Assembly (NCBI GenBank): GCA_964564165.1
Contig: CAZLZZ010000001.1
Location: 10,300-74,299, forward strand
Length of the DNA: 64,000 bases
Reading direction: 5' to 3'
From: NORP309 sp964564165
Lineage (GTDB): Bacteria; Pseudomonadota; Gammaproteobacteria; Xanthomonadales; Marinicellaceae
Position numbers and translations under genes: made by a program. This document shows positions 8,793 to 17,344 of this stretch, piece after piece (position 1 is the stretch's first letter; each line of letters starts with the position of its first letter). The notes beneath the pieces were generated by a model that worked only from the letters and a program-made list of their open reading frames with translations, was not told the origin of the DNA and did no database searches.

Positions 8793-8900
8793 AAACTGTT
8801 TATTGTATTAATTTAATATTATTAAGTTTGCTCATTTTAACATTGATTGGGTGTATGGATTAATGGCATAATAAATTGATTTTGTGTAAAATAGTTAAAT

Positions 8901-9581
8901 ATGAATACTGTGGTTTTGCTTCCTGGTCTTGATGGTACGGGCTTATTGTTCCATCCTTTATTAGAAAAATTGCCAGATCATGTGAATAAATTGGTAATAA
9001 GCTATCCTACTGATCAATGTTTTGATTATGAGCAGTTAGCTCAATGGGTTTTCTCTCAATTGCCAAAAGATGATTTTATATTGGTTGCTGAATCATTTTC
9101 AGGATATGTTGCTTATCTTATTGGGCTAAAGAAACCAAATCATTTGCAATCAATTATATTTGTAGCCTCTTTTTTGACCAATCCGAATCCTTTATTATTG
9201 GGTTTGTCCAAAGTTATACCAATGAGTATTTTGTTGAAATTTACAATACCGAATTTTATTGTTAAAAGGTTTCTATTGGGGGGGAATATTAGCCAAGATA
9301 CTATAAAATTATTTAAGGATGCCATTAGCAAAGTCAATACAAAGGTCTTGACTCATAGACTGAAGTTGCTATCAAAATTAAGTTATCCCGCTCAAACATG
9401 TGATGTACAAGCCATATACATTCAAGCCAGTAATGATCGGCTTGTTTCTACTCAGTCTCTTGAAGTGTTTAAAAAGGTGTTTATTAACCTAACTGTTTAT
9501 GAAATTTATGGCCCTCATTTTGTACTACAATCAAACCCTGAAGAATGTGTAAAAATCATTCGTTCTATATTGTCCTTTTAG
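8901..9581 (+). CDS. Alpha/beta hydrolase
   Basis: A 226-residue hydrolase. The oxyanion-loop motif LLPGLDGTG is at the N-terminus, the nucleophile elbow AESFSGY near residue 65, the acid residue is likely in ASNDRLV and the catalytic His in YGPHFVLQ near the end. The fold resembles BioH-like and small carboxylesterase enzymes; the substrate cannot be assigned. It stands alone between two copies of a duplicated segment taken from the miaA upstream region. Its codon usage looks more AT-rich than miaA's, so acquisition together with the neighbouring toxin-antitoxin block is possible. Confidence 0.8.
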   Translation: MNTVVLLPGLDGTGLLFHPLLEKLPDHVNKLVISYPTDQCFDYEQLAQWVFSQLPKDDFILVAESFSGYVAYLIGLKKPNHLQSIIFVASFLTNPNPLLLGLSKVIPMSILLKFTIPNFIVKRFLLGGNISQDTIKLFKDAISKVNTKVLTHRLKLLSKLSYPAQTCDVQAIYIQASNDRLVSTQSLEVFKKVFINLTVYEIYGPHFVLQSNPEECVKIIRSILSF

Positions 9582-9606
9582 GCTATGAATCCAGGTCTTT
9601 TGCTCT

Positions 9607-9686
9607 TCACTTCATGTTCTTTACATCCTTCATGGTAAAAAATAATCGCGTGTATGAATCATCTTGCGATATAATGAAACTTTCGA
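9607..9686. repeat. Direct repeat, copy 2, probable miaA promoter region
   Basis: Second copy of the segment at 8565-8634. The TATAAT at 9670-9675 would start transcription near 9682, about 20 bases before the GTG proposed as the miaA start. No convincing -35 element was found. Confidence 0.65.
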
Positions 9687-9702
9687 GACAACTACAACTC
9701 TA

Positions 9703-10632
9703 GTGAACAAAAAAGCCATCTTTTTAATGGGCCCAACGGCGGCGGGTAAAACCGATGCGGCGATATTTTTGCATGAAAAATATGGCTGCGATATTGTTTC
9801 GGTAGATTCGGCTTTGGTCTATAGGCAGATGGACATTGGTACGGCTAAGCCAGATGGGGAAACTTTAACCAAAGCACCTCATGCTTTGGTGGATATTATT
9901 AATCCTTGGGAGTCGTATTCGGCGGCCAATTTTGTCAGCGATGCTTATGCTTTGATGGAAAAATCACTGAAAGTGGACAATATACCTTTGTTGGCAGGTG
10001 GCACCATGATGTATTATCGCAGTTTGCAGCAAGGTTTGTCTAAATTGCCTGATGCCGATGTTGTTATTCGTAACGAGCTTTCTGCAATAGCTGATGATAT
10101 AGGTTGGGAAAAAATGCACCAACGATTAACCAGGATTGATCCAGATTCTGCACAACGAATCAACAAGAATGATCCACAAAGAATTCAAAGAGCGTTGGAA
10201 GTGCATCAAATATCGGGCAAAACCATGACCCAACTTTATAAAGAAGATGAGGGCGATAAACTCGACTACCAAACCTTAAAAATCGTGATTGCACCTGAGC
10301 GTGCGTTGTTACACAAACGCATTGAACAGCGGTTTGAAATTATGCTTAAACAAGGGTTCATCGAAGAAGTTGAACAACTCAAAGCCAATCCCAAGATTAC
10401 CTTTGATATGCCTTCCATGCGTTGTGTCGGCTATCGCCAAGTTTGGCAATACTTGGATGGTGATTTGAAGCACGATGAAATGATTTTTAAAGGCATAGTG
10501 GCGACCCGACAATTGGCAAAAAGACAATGGACTTGGTTGCGCAAAGAAGATGACGCCATCTGGTTGGATTCTACTCAAAAGGGCTATCTCCAAGAAATTC
10601 AAAGATTAACCAAGGAGTTTATTGAAAGTTAA
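9703..10632 (+). CDS. miaA: tRNA dimethylallyltransferase (MiaA)
   Basis: About 309 residues from GTG 9703; the frame is open upstream to a TTG at 9664, but that stretch contains the putative promoter. The Walker A loop GPTAAGKTD is followed by VSVDSALVYRQMDIGTAKP, PHALVDI, LLAGGTMMYYRSL and RCVGYRQVWQYLDG, all classic MiaA motifs. The enzyme adds an isopentenyl group to A37 of tRNAs that read codons beginning with U, from dimethylallyl diphosphate. In many gammaproteobacteria hfq and hflX follow; here a rimK gene follows instead, only 27 bases downstream, so the local order is rearranged. Confidence 0.96.
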   Translation: MNKKAIFLMGPTAAGKTDAAIFLHEKYGCDIVSVDSALVYRQMDIGTAKPDGETLTKAPHALVDIINPWESYSAANFVSDAYALMEKSLKVDNIPLLAGGTMMYYRSLQQGLSKLPDADVVIRNELSAIADDIGWEKMHQRLTRIDPDSAQRINKNDPQRIQRALEVHQISGKTMTQLYKEDEGDKLDYQTLKIVIAPERALLHKRIEQRFEIMLKQGFIEEVEQLKANPKITFDMPSMRCVGYRQVWQYLDGDLKHDEMIFKGIVATRQLAKRQWTWLRKEDDAIWLDSTQKGYLQEIQRLTKEFIES

Positions 10633-10659
10633 AGGCATTTTAACTTTCAACCCCAACGC

Positions 10660-11532
10660 ATGAATATTCTACTACTATCTAGAAATAAACGCCTGTACTC
10701 AACTATGCGTTTATTTGAAGAGGCAAAAAAAGCCAAACACAACATCGCTATCGTCGATTATATGCACTGTAATATTATCAGCGAAAAGAAAAACCCAGTG
10801 GTGTATTACAATGGCCAATCCTTGAAATTTATTGATGCTGTTATTCCGCGTATCGGTGCGACTTTTACTTTTTATGGTTCAGCCTTGATTCGCCAATTTG
10901 AGTTACAAAACATTCCTACCATGGTGACTTCGCAAGCATTATTAATGGCGCGTGATAAATTGCATTGCTTACAAGCTTTAACGCAAGTGGGTGTGGGCAT
11001 GCCGAAGACTTATTTTACCCATTATTTTTACAATATTGATGAAATCATCACCGCAGTTGGCGGATTTCCTTTTGTCATGAAACAGCTTGAAGGCACACAA
11101 GGTTATGGTGTGTTTTTGATTAAAAACCGCAAACATGCGGGAGAAATCATCGACGTTCACCAAAATGCCAATAAGAAATTTATTATTCAAGAGTTTATTG
11201 CCGAATCAAAAGGAGCCGATATTCGCGCCATAGTAGTTGGCAACAAGGTCGTTGCGGCAATGAAGAGAACAGCCAAAGCAGGTGAGTTTCGATCAAATCT
11301 GCATCAAGGAGGAAGAGGCCAGAACATACAACTATCAGAAACAGAGACTCGCACAGCGATTGTTTCTGCACAAACCATGGGGTTGTCTGTGGCTGGCGTG
11401 GATATGTTACAATCCAAACGAGGACCTTTGGTGTTGGAAGTCAATGCTTCACCGGGATTGGAGGGCATTGAAAAAACCACCAAGATAAATGTCGCTGAAA
11501 AAATAATACAACATTTGCAGAAAATAGGATGA
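10660..11532 (+). CDS. rimK: RimK-type alpha-L-glutamate ligase
   Basis: A 290-residue ATP-grasp enzyme close to E. coli RimK along its whole length: FIDAVIPRIGATFTFYGSAL, ARDKLHCLQ, KQLEGTQGYGV, GADIRAIVVGNKVVAAM, GEFRSNLHQGG and VLEVNASPGLEGIEKTT. RimK adds glutamate residues to the C-terminus of ribosomal protein S6 and can also make polyglutamate. The AstE-like gene downstream is a common companion of RimK in proteobacteria. The stop overlaps a 28-codon frame (ATGA). Confidence 0.94.
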   Translation: MNILLLSRNKRLYSTMRLFEEAKKAKHNIAIVDYMHCNIISEKKNPVVYYNGQSLKFIDAVIPRIGATFTFYGSALIRQFELQNIPTMVTSQALLMARDKLHCLQALTQVGVGMPKTYFTHYFYNIDEIITAVGGFPFVMKQLEGTQGYGVFLIKNRKHAGEIIDVHQNANKKFIIQEFIAESKGADIRAIVVGNKVVAAMKRTAKAGEFRSNLHQGGRGQNIQLSETETRTAIVSAQTMGLSVAGVDMLQSKRGPLVLEVNASPGLEGIEKTTKINVAEKIIQHLQKIG

Positions 11533-11615
11533 ATTTGAATGATTTTATACCCGCACAATCAGGGCTTGAGAGCTACAAAACACCGACAAAAATCTTGCTC
11601 CTGGGCTTCTTTTAA
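11529..11615 (+). CDS. Possible 28-residue ORF between rimK and the AstE-like gene
   Basis: Begins at an ATG overlapping the rimK stop (ATGA) and ends 10 bases before the next ATG, so it exactly fills the space between two coupled genes. It has no recognisable motif. It could be a coupling peptide or chance; the fit to the gap is the only support. Confidence 0.2.
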   Translation: MNLNDFIPAQSGLESYKTPTKILLLGFF

Positions 11616-11624
11616 GGTGATGGC

Positions 11625-12560
11625 ATGAAAATAGCAGGCAAAACCATTCTCAAAGGACAAACCAAACAAGTCAAACTAGAAATCGCCAAATTAATTTCTG
11701 GTATTGAAATCGATGTACCAATCATTGTTTCTCGGGGCAAACAAGAAGGGCCAACCTTGCTCTTGATGGCTGGCTTGCACGGAGATGAAATCAACTCAGT
11801 GGATGTGGTTCGCTATGTTTTACAACATAAAATTAACAGGGTACAAAGAGGCACGGTTATTTGTGTGCCGATACTGAATATTTTTGGCTTTATTAACTTC
11901 TCTCGCGAAGTACCTGACGGCAAAGATGTCAATCGTTCATTCCCTGGTCACTCCAAAGGCTCACTTGCCAGTCAAATCGCTTACCAATTTACCAAAAAAA
12001 TCTTGCCCCATTGCGATTACATCATAGATTTTCACACCGGTGGCAAGAGCCGTTTCAATATTCCACAAACGCGCGCCATGTTAAGCAATGACAAATGCCT
12101 AGAATTGGCACAAGCCTTTAATGCGCCGTTTAATTTACATGCCAATTTAATCACCAAATCTTTGCGAAAAATCGCCATGGGCTTGGACAAAACCATAATT
12201 GTGTACGAAGGGGGAGAGGCGTTACGGTTTGATGAAAGAGCCAGAGATATTGCCCTCTCAGGCATTAAAAAAGTATTAACTTATCTTGATATGCAACGCT
12301 ATGATGAGCCCATTATTAAAAGCCAAATCTATCATCAGAGAAAATGGCTCAGAGCGCCCACGTCCGGTTTTTTTCATCCGAAAGTCTCTGTGGGCGATGC
12401 GGTTCAAACAGGGCAGGTTGTTGGTTCTGTTACCGGGCCTATGGGCGATTACCACGGCGATTGTGTTTCTAGCAAAGATGCTTTTGTTGTTAGTTTAAAT
12501 AACAACCCAATGGTTAATCGTGGCGACGCCATTATTCAACTTGCTTTTGGTGATGTGTAA
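11625..12560 (+). CDS. Succinylglutamate desuccinylase/aspartoacylase family protein
   Basis: A 311-residue zinc amidohydrolase of the AstE/AspA (M14-like) family. It has the zinc ligands in MAGLHGDEIN (H-x-x-E), the DGKDVNRSFPG substrate-binding stretch, the third ligand in YIIDFHTGG, and a catalytic Glu probably in VYEGGEALRF. The C-terminal beta-rich part (PTSGFFHPKVSVGD, then GQVVGSVTG) is the usual barrel-like extension. Family members remove acyl groups from amino acids; next to rimK it may act on a peptide or amino-acid conjugate made by the ligase, but that is inference from gene order. It is not astE of arginine catabolism by context. Confidence 0.85.
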   Translation: MKIAGKTILKGQTKQVKLEIAKLISGIEIDVPIIVSRGKQEGPTLLLMAGLHGDEINSVDVVRYVLQHKINRVQRGTVICVPILNIFGFINFSREVPDGKDVNRSFPGHSKGSLASQIAYQFTKKILPHCDYIIDFHTGGKSRFNIPQTRAMLSNDKCLELAQAFNAPFNLHANLITKSLRKIAMGLDKTIIVYEGGEALRFDERARDIALSGIKKVLTYLDMQRYDEPIIKSQIYHQRKWLRAPTSGFFHPKVSVGDAVQTGQVVGSVTGPMGDYHGDCVSSKDAFVVSLNNNPMVNRGDAIIQLAFGDV

Positions 12561-12659
12561 GTTTTAACAACGAAAGGGCCAACAGGCAGATTGAAAAAAC
12601 TTCGACGCAATAGACCTATAATTTTGAATATTAGCTGAAACTAATATATAGTATATGGC

Positions 12660-12752
12660 AGAGAAAGATTAACCCACTGCGAAAAACTTGGAAGGTCTCA
12701 AAAGTTCCCTTACCTTCGTTAAAATCACTTTGGGAATAAAGAATCTTTCTCT
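12660..12752. other. Intergenic segment able to fold into a long stem
   Basis: AGAGAAAGATT at 12660-12670 is the exact reverse complement of AATCTTTCTCT at 12742-12752. An inner GAAGGT/ACCTTC pair sits at 12691-12696 and 12712-12717. The region lies 80 bases upstream of a small membrane-protein gene. It could be a structured leader, a small RNA or the remnant of an element; I do not recognise it as a known riboswitch. Confidence 0.35.
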
Positions 12753-12832
12753 CACCCAAACTTTTCATTGTTGCGACTGTTTTATCGGTCGAGCAAGAAA
12801 TACTATTAATTGAATTTGTTGAGGATTGTTTT

Positions 12833-13039
12833 ATGAAATTACGAAATATGATATTTATGTTTGCAGGTTTGTTTATTTTGGCCAGCCTAGCATTGTCACA
12901 TTTTTATGGGCAAGCAGATTTGTCTAAACCCACATTTTTATGGTTTACCGCTTTTGTTGGGTTTAATTTGTTCCAAACCAGTTTCACAGGATTCTGTCCT
13001 TTGGCTAAAATATTAAAGGCTTTGGGCGTTAAAGAATAA
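12833..13039 (+). CDS. DUF2892 (YgaP-type) small membrane protein
   Basis: A 68-residue protein with two hydrophobic segments and the DUF2892 pattern: FAGLFILASLAL, W-F-TAFVGFNLFQTSFTGFC and P-x-AKILKALG at the end. The same domain forms the membrane anchor of some rhodanese proteins such as YgaP, but no rhodanese domain is fused here. A TTGAGGA-like ribosome site precedes the ATG. Function unknown, possibly linked to sulfur handling. Confidence 0.85.
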   Translation: MKLRNMIFMFAGLFILASLALSHFYGQADLSKPTFLWFTAFVGFNLFQTSFTGFCPLAKILKALGVKE

Positions 13040-13098
13040 TTTTGACTGTCACAGTCTGTTAAGCCGACTCTAACCCCAATTAAAATTAGTATCTAAAA

Positions 13099-13242
13099 AT
13101 GAAATTTTATAAAGCAGAAAACTATCAAGAACAATGCCTGAAATTGTTTAATCAATACAACCAGATGAAATTATCATGCACAGGTATGACGCAAGATAAA
13201 TACAGGAACGTCAAGTCTGAATTTATTGAGAACTTGTCTTGA
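13099..13242 (+). CDS. Possible 47-residue protein
   Basis: An open frame from ATG 13099 to TGA 13242 with a mix of charged and aromatic residues and no membrane segment or known motif. It fills most of the gap between the DUF2892 gene and the convergent aminopeptidase gene. No clear ribosome site was seen. It may be a small protein or a remnant. Confidence 0.25.
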   Translation: MKFYKAENYQEQCLKLFNQYNQMKLSCTGMTQDKYRNVKSEFIENLS

Positions 13243-13268
13243 TAAGATGAATACTAATTTATCAAGTT

Positions 13269-14651
13269 TTATCGGCTTTTGCCAAAGCGTTTATCTATCC
13301 AGTTAAACATGGCGCTCATGCCCAGCGCGTCACCGCCCTTAGGATGACCAACTCGCCCATTTGACCATCCAAAAGTATCAATGTGTACCCAAGGAATGTC
13401 TTTTCCAACAAACTCTTCTAAAAACAAAGCGGCAGTAATACAGCCACCCATCGGCACTGATCCCGTGTTACTTAAATCCGCAATCTCTGGTACAATCTGG
13501 CTTTTGTAGGGCTGATACAAAGGCATCGGCCACAAGGGGTCAAACACCTCATTGGAACAGGCCATAATTTCTAGGTTAAAATCTTCTTCGTTACTAAATA
13601 CCGGCGGCAAATCCGCACCAAGTGCGACCCTTGCAGCACCCGTCAAAGTAGCAAAATCCACAATTAATTCGGGGTTAAACTCACTGGCGTATGCCAGAGC
13701 ATCAGACAAAATCACTCGCCCTTCTGCATCGGTATGTCCAATTTCAACCGTTAATCCTTTGCGGGTTGTTACAATATCGCCTTGACGGTGTGCGTTGCCA
13801 GCGACAGCATTTTCAACAGCTGGAATAATTACTTTTAAACACACTGGCAAGTTTAAACGCATAATCATCTGTGCTAAACCCAATACATGTGCTGCACCAC
13901 CCATGTCTTTTTTCATATTGCGCATGCCCCCGGCAGGCTTCATGTTGTTACCGCCAGTATCGAAGCACACACCCTTGCCAACCAAGCATACCAGTGGGTT
14001 GCTGGCTTTTCCCCAGTCCATGACAATCACTCGGGGTTCTTTAAACGAAGCTCGCCCAACCAAATGAACCGCTGGGAAGTTTTGTTTTAGCAGTTCTTCT
14101 CCGACAATTTCGTGATAAACCGCACCGTGGTTTTCTGCCAAGCTGGCCATTTCTATCGCCAATTCTATAGGGCCCATGTCATCGGCGGGTGTATTGATTA
14201 AATCCCTGACCAATTGTGTTGCCTTGACCAGTTCATAAGCGTGCTTGTATTTAGTGGTCAGATTTTTAACGGTTAAATAGGCCTGTTGGGTCTTTGCTTG
14301 TTTGTATCTGTCAAAATGATAAGAACCAAAACCCCAGCCCGTTATACAAGCAGAAACCAAGGCTTCATTTTCAGTGTCACAATAATAATTACCAGCGGGA
14401 AGTTGCTTTGGCAACAAGCTAAAATCATGGAAATCTATTTGCTTTGAGATGAGACAATATACTTTTTCTAAGTGTCTATTGTTATCTAAAACACAAAGAT
14501 GAGCGCCTGTTTTTTTACCAAATGCAAACAGGTCTACTAAGTTTTTAATAGATAATTCTTGTTTTTTCAACCATGAGTCAAAATCATCGATAAAAAGTGG
14601 TACAATAGCTGTAGATTTGGCAGTGCTTTGTTCTAATATTTTGAATGACAT
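13269..14651 (-). CDS. M17-family leucyl aminopeptidase
   Basis: About 460 residues when started at ATG 14651 (MSFKILEQ); the frame is open for 37 more codons, but that part runs into a family-B repeat. The metal site of the M17 family is present: VGKGVCFDTGG, N-M-K-KDMGGAAHV, and IGHTDAEGRVILSDAL, where the usual NTDAEGR has His for Asn. The enzyme releases N-terminal amino acids from peptides and binds two zinc or manganese ions. The N-terminal domain is shorter and more divergent than in PepA, as in the YpdF/PepB-like group. Confidence 0.9.
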   Translation of the reverse strand: MSFKILEQSTAKSTAIVPLFIDDFDSWLKKQELSIKNLVDLFAFGKKTGAHLCVLDNNRHLEKVYCLISKQIDFHDFSLLPKQLPAGNYYCDTENEALVSACITGWGFGSYHFDRYKQAKTQQAYLTVKNLTTKYKHAYELVKATQLVRDLINTPADDMGPIELAIEMASLAENHGAVYHEIVGEELLKQNFPAVHLVGRASFKEPRVIVMDWGKASNPLVCLVGKGVCFDTGGNNMKPAGGMRNMKKDMGGAAHVLGLAQMIMRLNLPVCLKVIIPAVENAVAGNAHRQGDIVTTRKGLTVEIGHTDAEGRVILSDALAYASEFNPELIVDFATLTGAARVALGADLPPVFSNEEDFNLEIMACSNEVFDPLWPMPLYQPYKSQIVPEIADLSNTGSVPMGGCITAALFLEEFVGKDIPWVHIDTFGWSNGRVGHPKGGDALGMSAMFNWIDKRFGKSR

Positions 14652-14682
14652 ATAAAAATAATCTAGTGTTAAAAAAGTATTA

Positions 14683-14819
14683 TACCCTAATCCAGCTATA
14701 GAAACGCGAATTAGAGTGCAGGCTATTGGTATACATAGTGAATCTGAAAAATGCCGAGTCACCTTTTTGGTGATGTGGCATTTTTCAGGTTTGCTATGTA
14801 TGCCAAGGGATTAGGGTTA
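14683..14819. repeat. Family-B palindromic element
   Basis: Runs from TACCCTAATCC to GGATTAGGGTTA. It holds an inner hairpin in which GAATCTGAAAAATGCC pairs with GGCATTTTTCAGGTT, and a CACC/GGTG tip. It shares AGCTATAGAAACGCG and the hairpin with the complete copy at 41036-41202 but lacks its right outer arm. It is flanked by TA on both sides. Confidence 0.75.
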
Positions 14820-14929
14820 TACAGTCATTTGAACTATTTTGGAACTTTTGTTGTCAAATCTGTCATTCAGGTTTTAGAATATCAACAATTGTCTTTAAAA
14901 TTTGAACAAACAACTATAGAAAACAAATT

Positions 14930-15613
14930 ATGAAAACAATATTATTTGCAAGTTATCTTTTGATAAATACCCTGCTCGGCACTCTGATTACTACTGCCCA
15001 TGCCAATCCAAACTTTGTCATTTCAACCCAAATGCGAATGGACAGAGACGGCAATTTAATCGAGCCAGACAGGTTGTTTATGGGAGAAGCTATTCGCGCT
15101 TACAATAATGGCGCCAACCAATCGGCTTTTAGTTATTTTAAAAAAGCCGCAGCATTGGGCAATGCTCTTTCTCAACGCTACATTGGACTAATGTACATTA
15201 ATGCTTTGGGTGTCGAAAAAGACATGATCAAAGGTTATGCCTGGTTGAAATTGGCAGCACTTGATGGCACCTCAAGAAACAAGGATTTAAAACAACAGGT
15301 ATTTAACCTTTTAACTCAAGAACAAATCTCTCAAAGCGAAGTTGCTTACAAACAAGTTAAACAGGATTATGGTTCGATAGCAGCTCTTACCCGCAGAGAT
15401 AGGTGGGTTAGAAAACAAAAAATGAAAATGACAGGGTCAAGAGCAGGTAGCCTAGTTTTCGCACCGATAAGTTATGATTCACCGCGTGGCAATGGGTTTT
15501 ATAACCAAGTAAGATCCTATGTTGAAGACTATAATTTTGGCTACATTACCAGCGGGGAAATAGTTCCGATTGAAAGCCCTGAAGATGAAAAACCAGAAGA
15601 AGAAGGAAAATAA
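14930..15613 (+). CDS. Exported Sel1-like repeat protein, first of a tandem pair
   Basis: A 227-residue protein with a signal peptide (cleavage after TTAHA near residue 25). It carries Sel1/TPR-like alpha-helical repeats, SAFSYFKKAAALGNALSQRY followed by IGLMYINALGVEKD and GYAWLKLAALDGT. The C-terminal part is basic (RRDRWVRKQK) and ends in an acidic tail. The next gene is a paralogue with the same layout and a 2-base gap, so the pair arose by tandem duplication. Sel1 repeats mediate protein contacts; the partners are unknown. It probably acts in the periplasm. Confidence 0.8.
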   Translation: MKTILFASYLLINTLLGTLITTAHANPNFVISTQMRMDRDGNLIEPDRLFMGEAIRAYNNGANQSAFSYFKKAAALGNALSQRYIGLMYINALGVEKDMIKGYAWLKLAALDGTSRNKDLKQQVFNLLTQEQISQSEVAYKQVKQDYGSIAALTRRDRWVRKQKMKMTGSRAGSLVFAPISYDSPRGNGFYNQVRSYVEDYNFGYITSGEIVPIESPEDEKPEEEGK

Positions 15614-15615
15614 AC

Positions 15616-16266
15616 ATGAAACAATTAACATTAACCGCAGTTTTATTATTCATATCTTTTACTGTCTTTGCTATGCCCAATGCAGTACTGTCTCTTGACC
15701 CTCATTATGATAAACAACATAATTTGGTAACGCCGGACAAAATATTGTTAGCAAAAGCCATCAAAGCCTATCAAGACGGTTATAACAAATCAGCATTCAC
15801 CAAGTTTCACCAGGCAGCAGCTTTTGGAAACTCAATAGCACAAAAACACATTGGATTGATGTATCTTAAAGCATTGGGCACTAACCGGGATTGGTCAAAA
15901 GGCTATGCCTGGATAAAATTGGCAGCCTTAGATGGAACCAATGAAAACCTGAGTTTAATGCGTAGCATTTATGCCATGTTAACGCCGCTTGAAATTAAAC
16001 AAGCAAAAATCGAATATCAAAAAATCAGCGAAGACTACGATATTTCTGCCACCCTAAAAAGGCGAGACAGATGGGTAAAAAAACAAAAACGCAAAGCAAC
16101 AGGCACAAGAACGGGCTCTCAAACCACCAACATACAATCGCAAGCTATCAATGGTGTCACCCTAGATTCAGACAGAACTTCCAAAATAAACGCCATGGAT
16201 GCCTTTGTTAACAATTACCAGTTTGGAGTAGTTGAAGCGGGTGAAATTAAACCCAAAGGCGATTAA
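15616..16266 (+). CDS. Exported Sel1-like repeat protein, second of a tandem pair
   Basis: A 216-residue protein with a signal peptide (cleavage after VFA near residue 19). It parallels the preceding gene block by block: SAFTKFHQAAAFGNSIAQKH, IGLMYLKALGTNRD, GYAWIKLAALDGT and RRDRWVKKQK. The similarity is moderate and spread over the full length, so the duplication is not recent. A good hairpin (GCTGTTTT/AAAACAGC) lies about 100 bases downstream but lacks a strong T tract. Function unknown. Confidence 0.8.
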   Translation: MKQLTLTAVLLFISFTVFAMPNAVLSLDPHYDKQHNLVTPDKILLAKAIKAYQDGYNKSAFTKFHQAAAFGNSIAQKHIGLMYLKALGTNRDWSKGYAWIKLAALDGTNENLSLMRSIYAMLTPLEIKQAKIEYQKISEDYDISATLKRRDRWVKKQKRKATGTRTGSQTTNIQSQAINGVTLDSDRTSKINAMDAFVNNYQFGVVEAGEIKPKGD

Positions 16267-16275
16267 CTTACTTTT

Positions 16276-16315
16276 TACCCAAGCCCTGATATAGAAAATA
16301 CGGTGCTAACACAAA
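16276..16315. repeat. Left end of a family-B palindromic element
   Basis: TACCCAAGCCCTGATATAGAAAATACGG matches the left arm of the element at 41036. The rest of the element is missing. A shorter similar left end (AAACCCTGATATAAAAAACAC) occurs near 44605. The remaining 16316-16553 stretch shows no gene. Confidence 0.6.
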
Positions 16316-16553
16316 GTCGGGTCACTTTTGTTCTGTTTGACATAGCCACCCGTTTTTGCTGTTTTCCTCTGCCTAAGAAGTCCCTACAAAAACAGCAGTT
16401 CTTTAATGGTGTTGATAGTATCTTTGTTCGTTGATTTGCATAATTTATCCTTTATGAAATATTGCTTTACTCATTTGAGATAATTCTCTCTTGCTTGTTA
16501 GCTTAATTCTATTATTAATTTATGTTTCATTGGTTCACTTATTAGTTCATTCA

Positions 16554-16871
16554 TTATTTCATCCATTCGTCTTGGATATAAACTTGGACGTTACGAAGTT
16601 CACACATTCTGATGGTGTGACCTGTACCTCCAGCTGTTGGATTAGTCGTGCCTGTAAAGAAATAGCCTATATCAGCAGGCTCAAACCTTATTCTAGGGCA
16701 ACCGATAATTTTCAATGCATCTCGCAAGAGATACATAGCCTTGATGGTGACCCTTGTTTTCTTGAGGTCTTTTAAATAGAGCTTAAATAATAATTGGTAA
16801 CTTGGAGTGGCTTGTGCGCCTAATTCTGCCAATTGTTGCAATTCATCATGACTTAAATCTTCCAACGACAC
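16554..16871 (-). CDS. Hypothetical protein, about 105 residues
   Basis: The frame starts at a GTG (16871) directly next to the inverted terminal repeat of the adjacent 163-bp element. The first 30 residues are acidic and helical (SLEDLSHDELQQLAELGAQA); the end is IRMCELRNVQVYIQDEWMK. I do not recognise the family. The start may be an accident of the junction, and the gene could be truncated at its 5' end by the element. The ATG-less start and lack of a ribosome site lower confidence. Confidence 0.45.
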   Translation of the reverse strand: MSLEDLSHDELQQLAELGAQATPSYQLLFKLYLKDLKKTRVTIKAMYLLRDALKIIGCPRIRFEPADIGYFFTGTTNPTAGGTGHTIRMCELRNVQVYIQDEWMK

Positions 16872-17034
16872 GGCTCTTCACCGCTTTGGTGAGTATAAAA
16901 ACAATTGATGTTTTTGTAACACCTTGAAAGCTATGATTAAATCACAAGAGCCATACATTTTACAAATTACTCCCTTAACATCTGGCTCAGAGCAGGTGAA
17001 TGATTAAAAATACTCACCTAAGCGGTGAAGAGCC
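16872..17034. mobile_element. 163-bp miniature element with 25-bp inverted ends
   Basis: GGCTCTTCACCGCTTTGGTG plus AGTAT at 16872-16896 is the reverse complement of the sequence ending at 17034 with one mismatch (24 of 25). The GGCTCTTC start resembles inverted repeats of ISL3-family insertion sequences, so this may be a non-autonomous relative; that is inference. I saw no matching 8-base duplication at the flanks. Nothing inside codes for protein. Confidence 0.65.
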
Positions 17035-17344
17035 ATTGCAAATCTAAATTGTCCATATAATACAATGGGTTAATGAGTGTTTTTTAACTACCCTAACGAG
17101 CATGAAACATTTGTTTGAAATATTAATAGTGTGAAACAGGATTATAGTGCATAGTCATAAATTTGAATCTAAGTGAATTAACGCCATTAGCTTTTTGAAG
17201 TAGGGCTGAGGTCAAAAAGATAAAACTCTTAAAAATGTAAAGTTCACTTTTGTCACATATTTGTCACAGGGCCAAAATTGGCCGTTTATTAATAAAAGGC
17301 GATGGTAGTTTTTTGGAGATTTGAATTGTTTATTTTTAAAAAAT
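17035..17344. other. Non-coding gap upstream of tRNA-Arg
   Basis: No gene was found. It holds a small hairpin, GGCCAA (17270-17275) with TTGGCC (17278-17283), and two TTGTCACA-like direct repeats just before it. Confidence 0.4.

Noticed and set aside
11304..11558. An 84-codon antisense frame in rimK
   Set aside because: It is a shadow of a highly conserved coding sequence, with no signal of its own.
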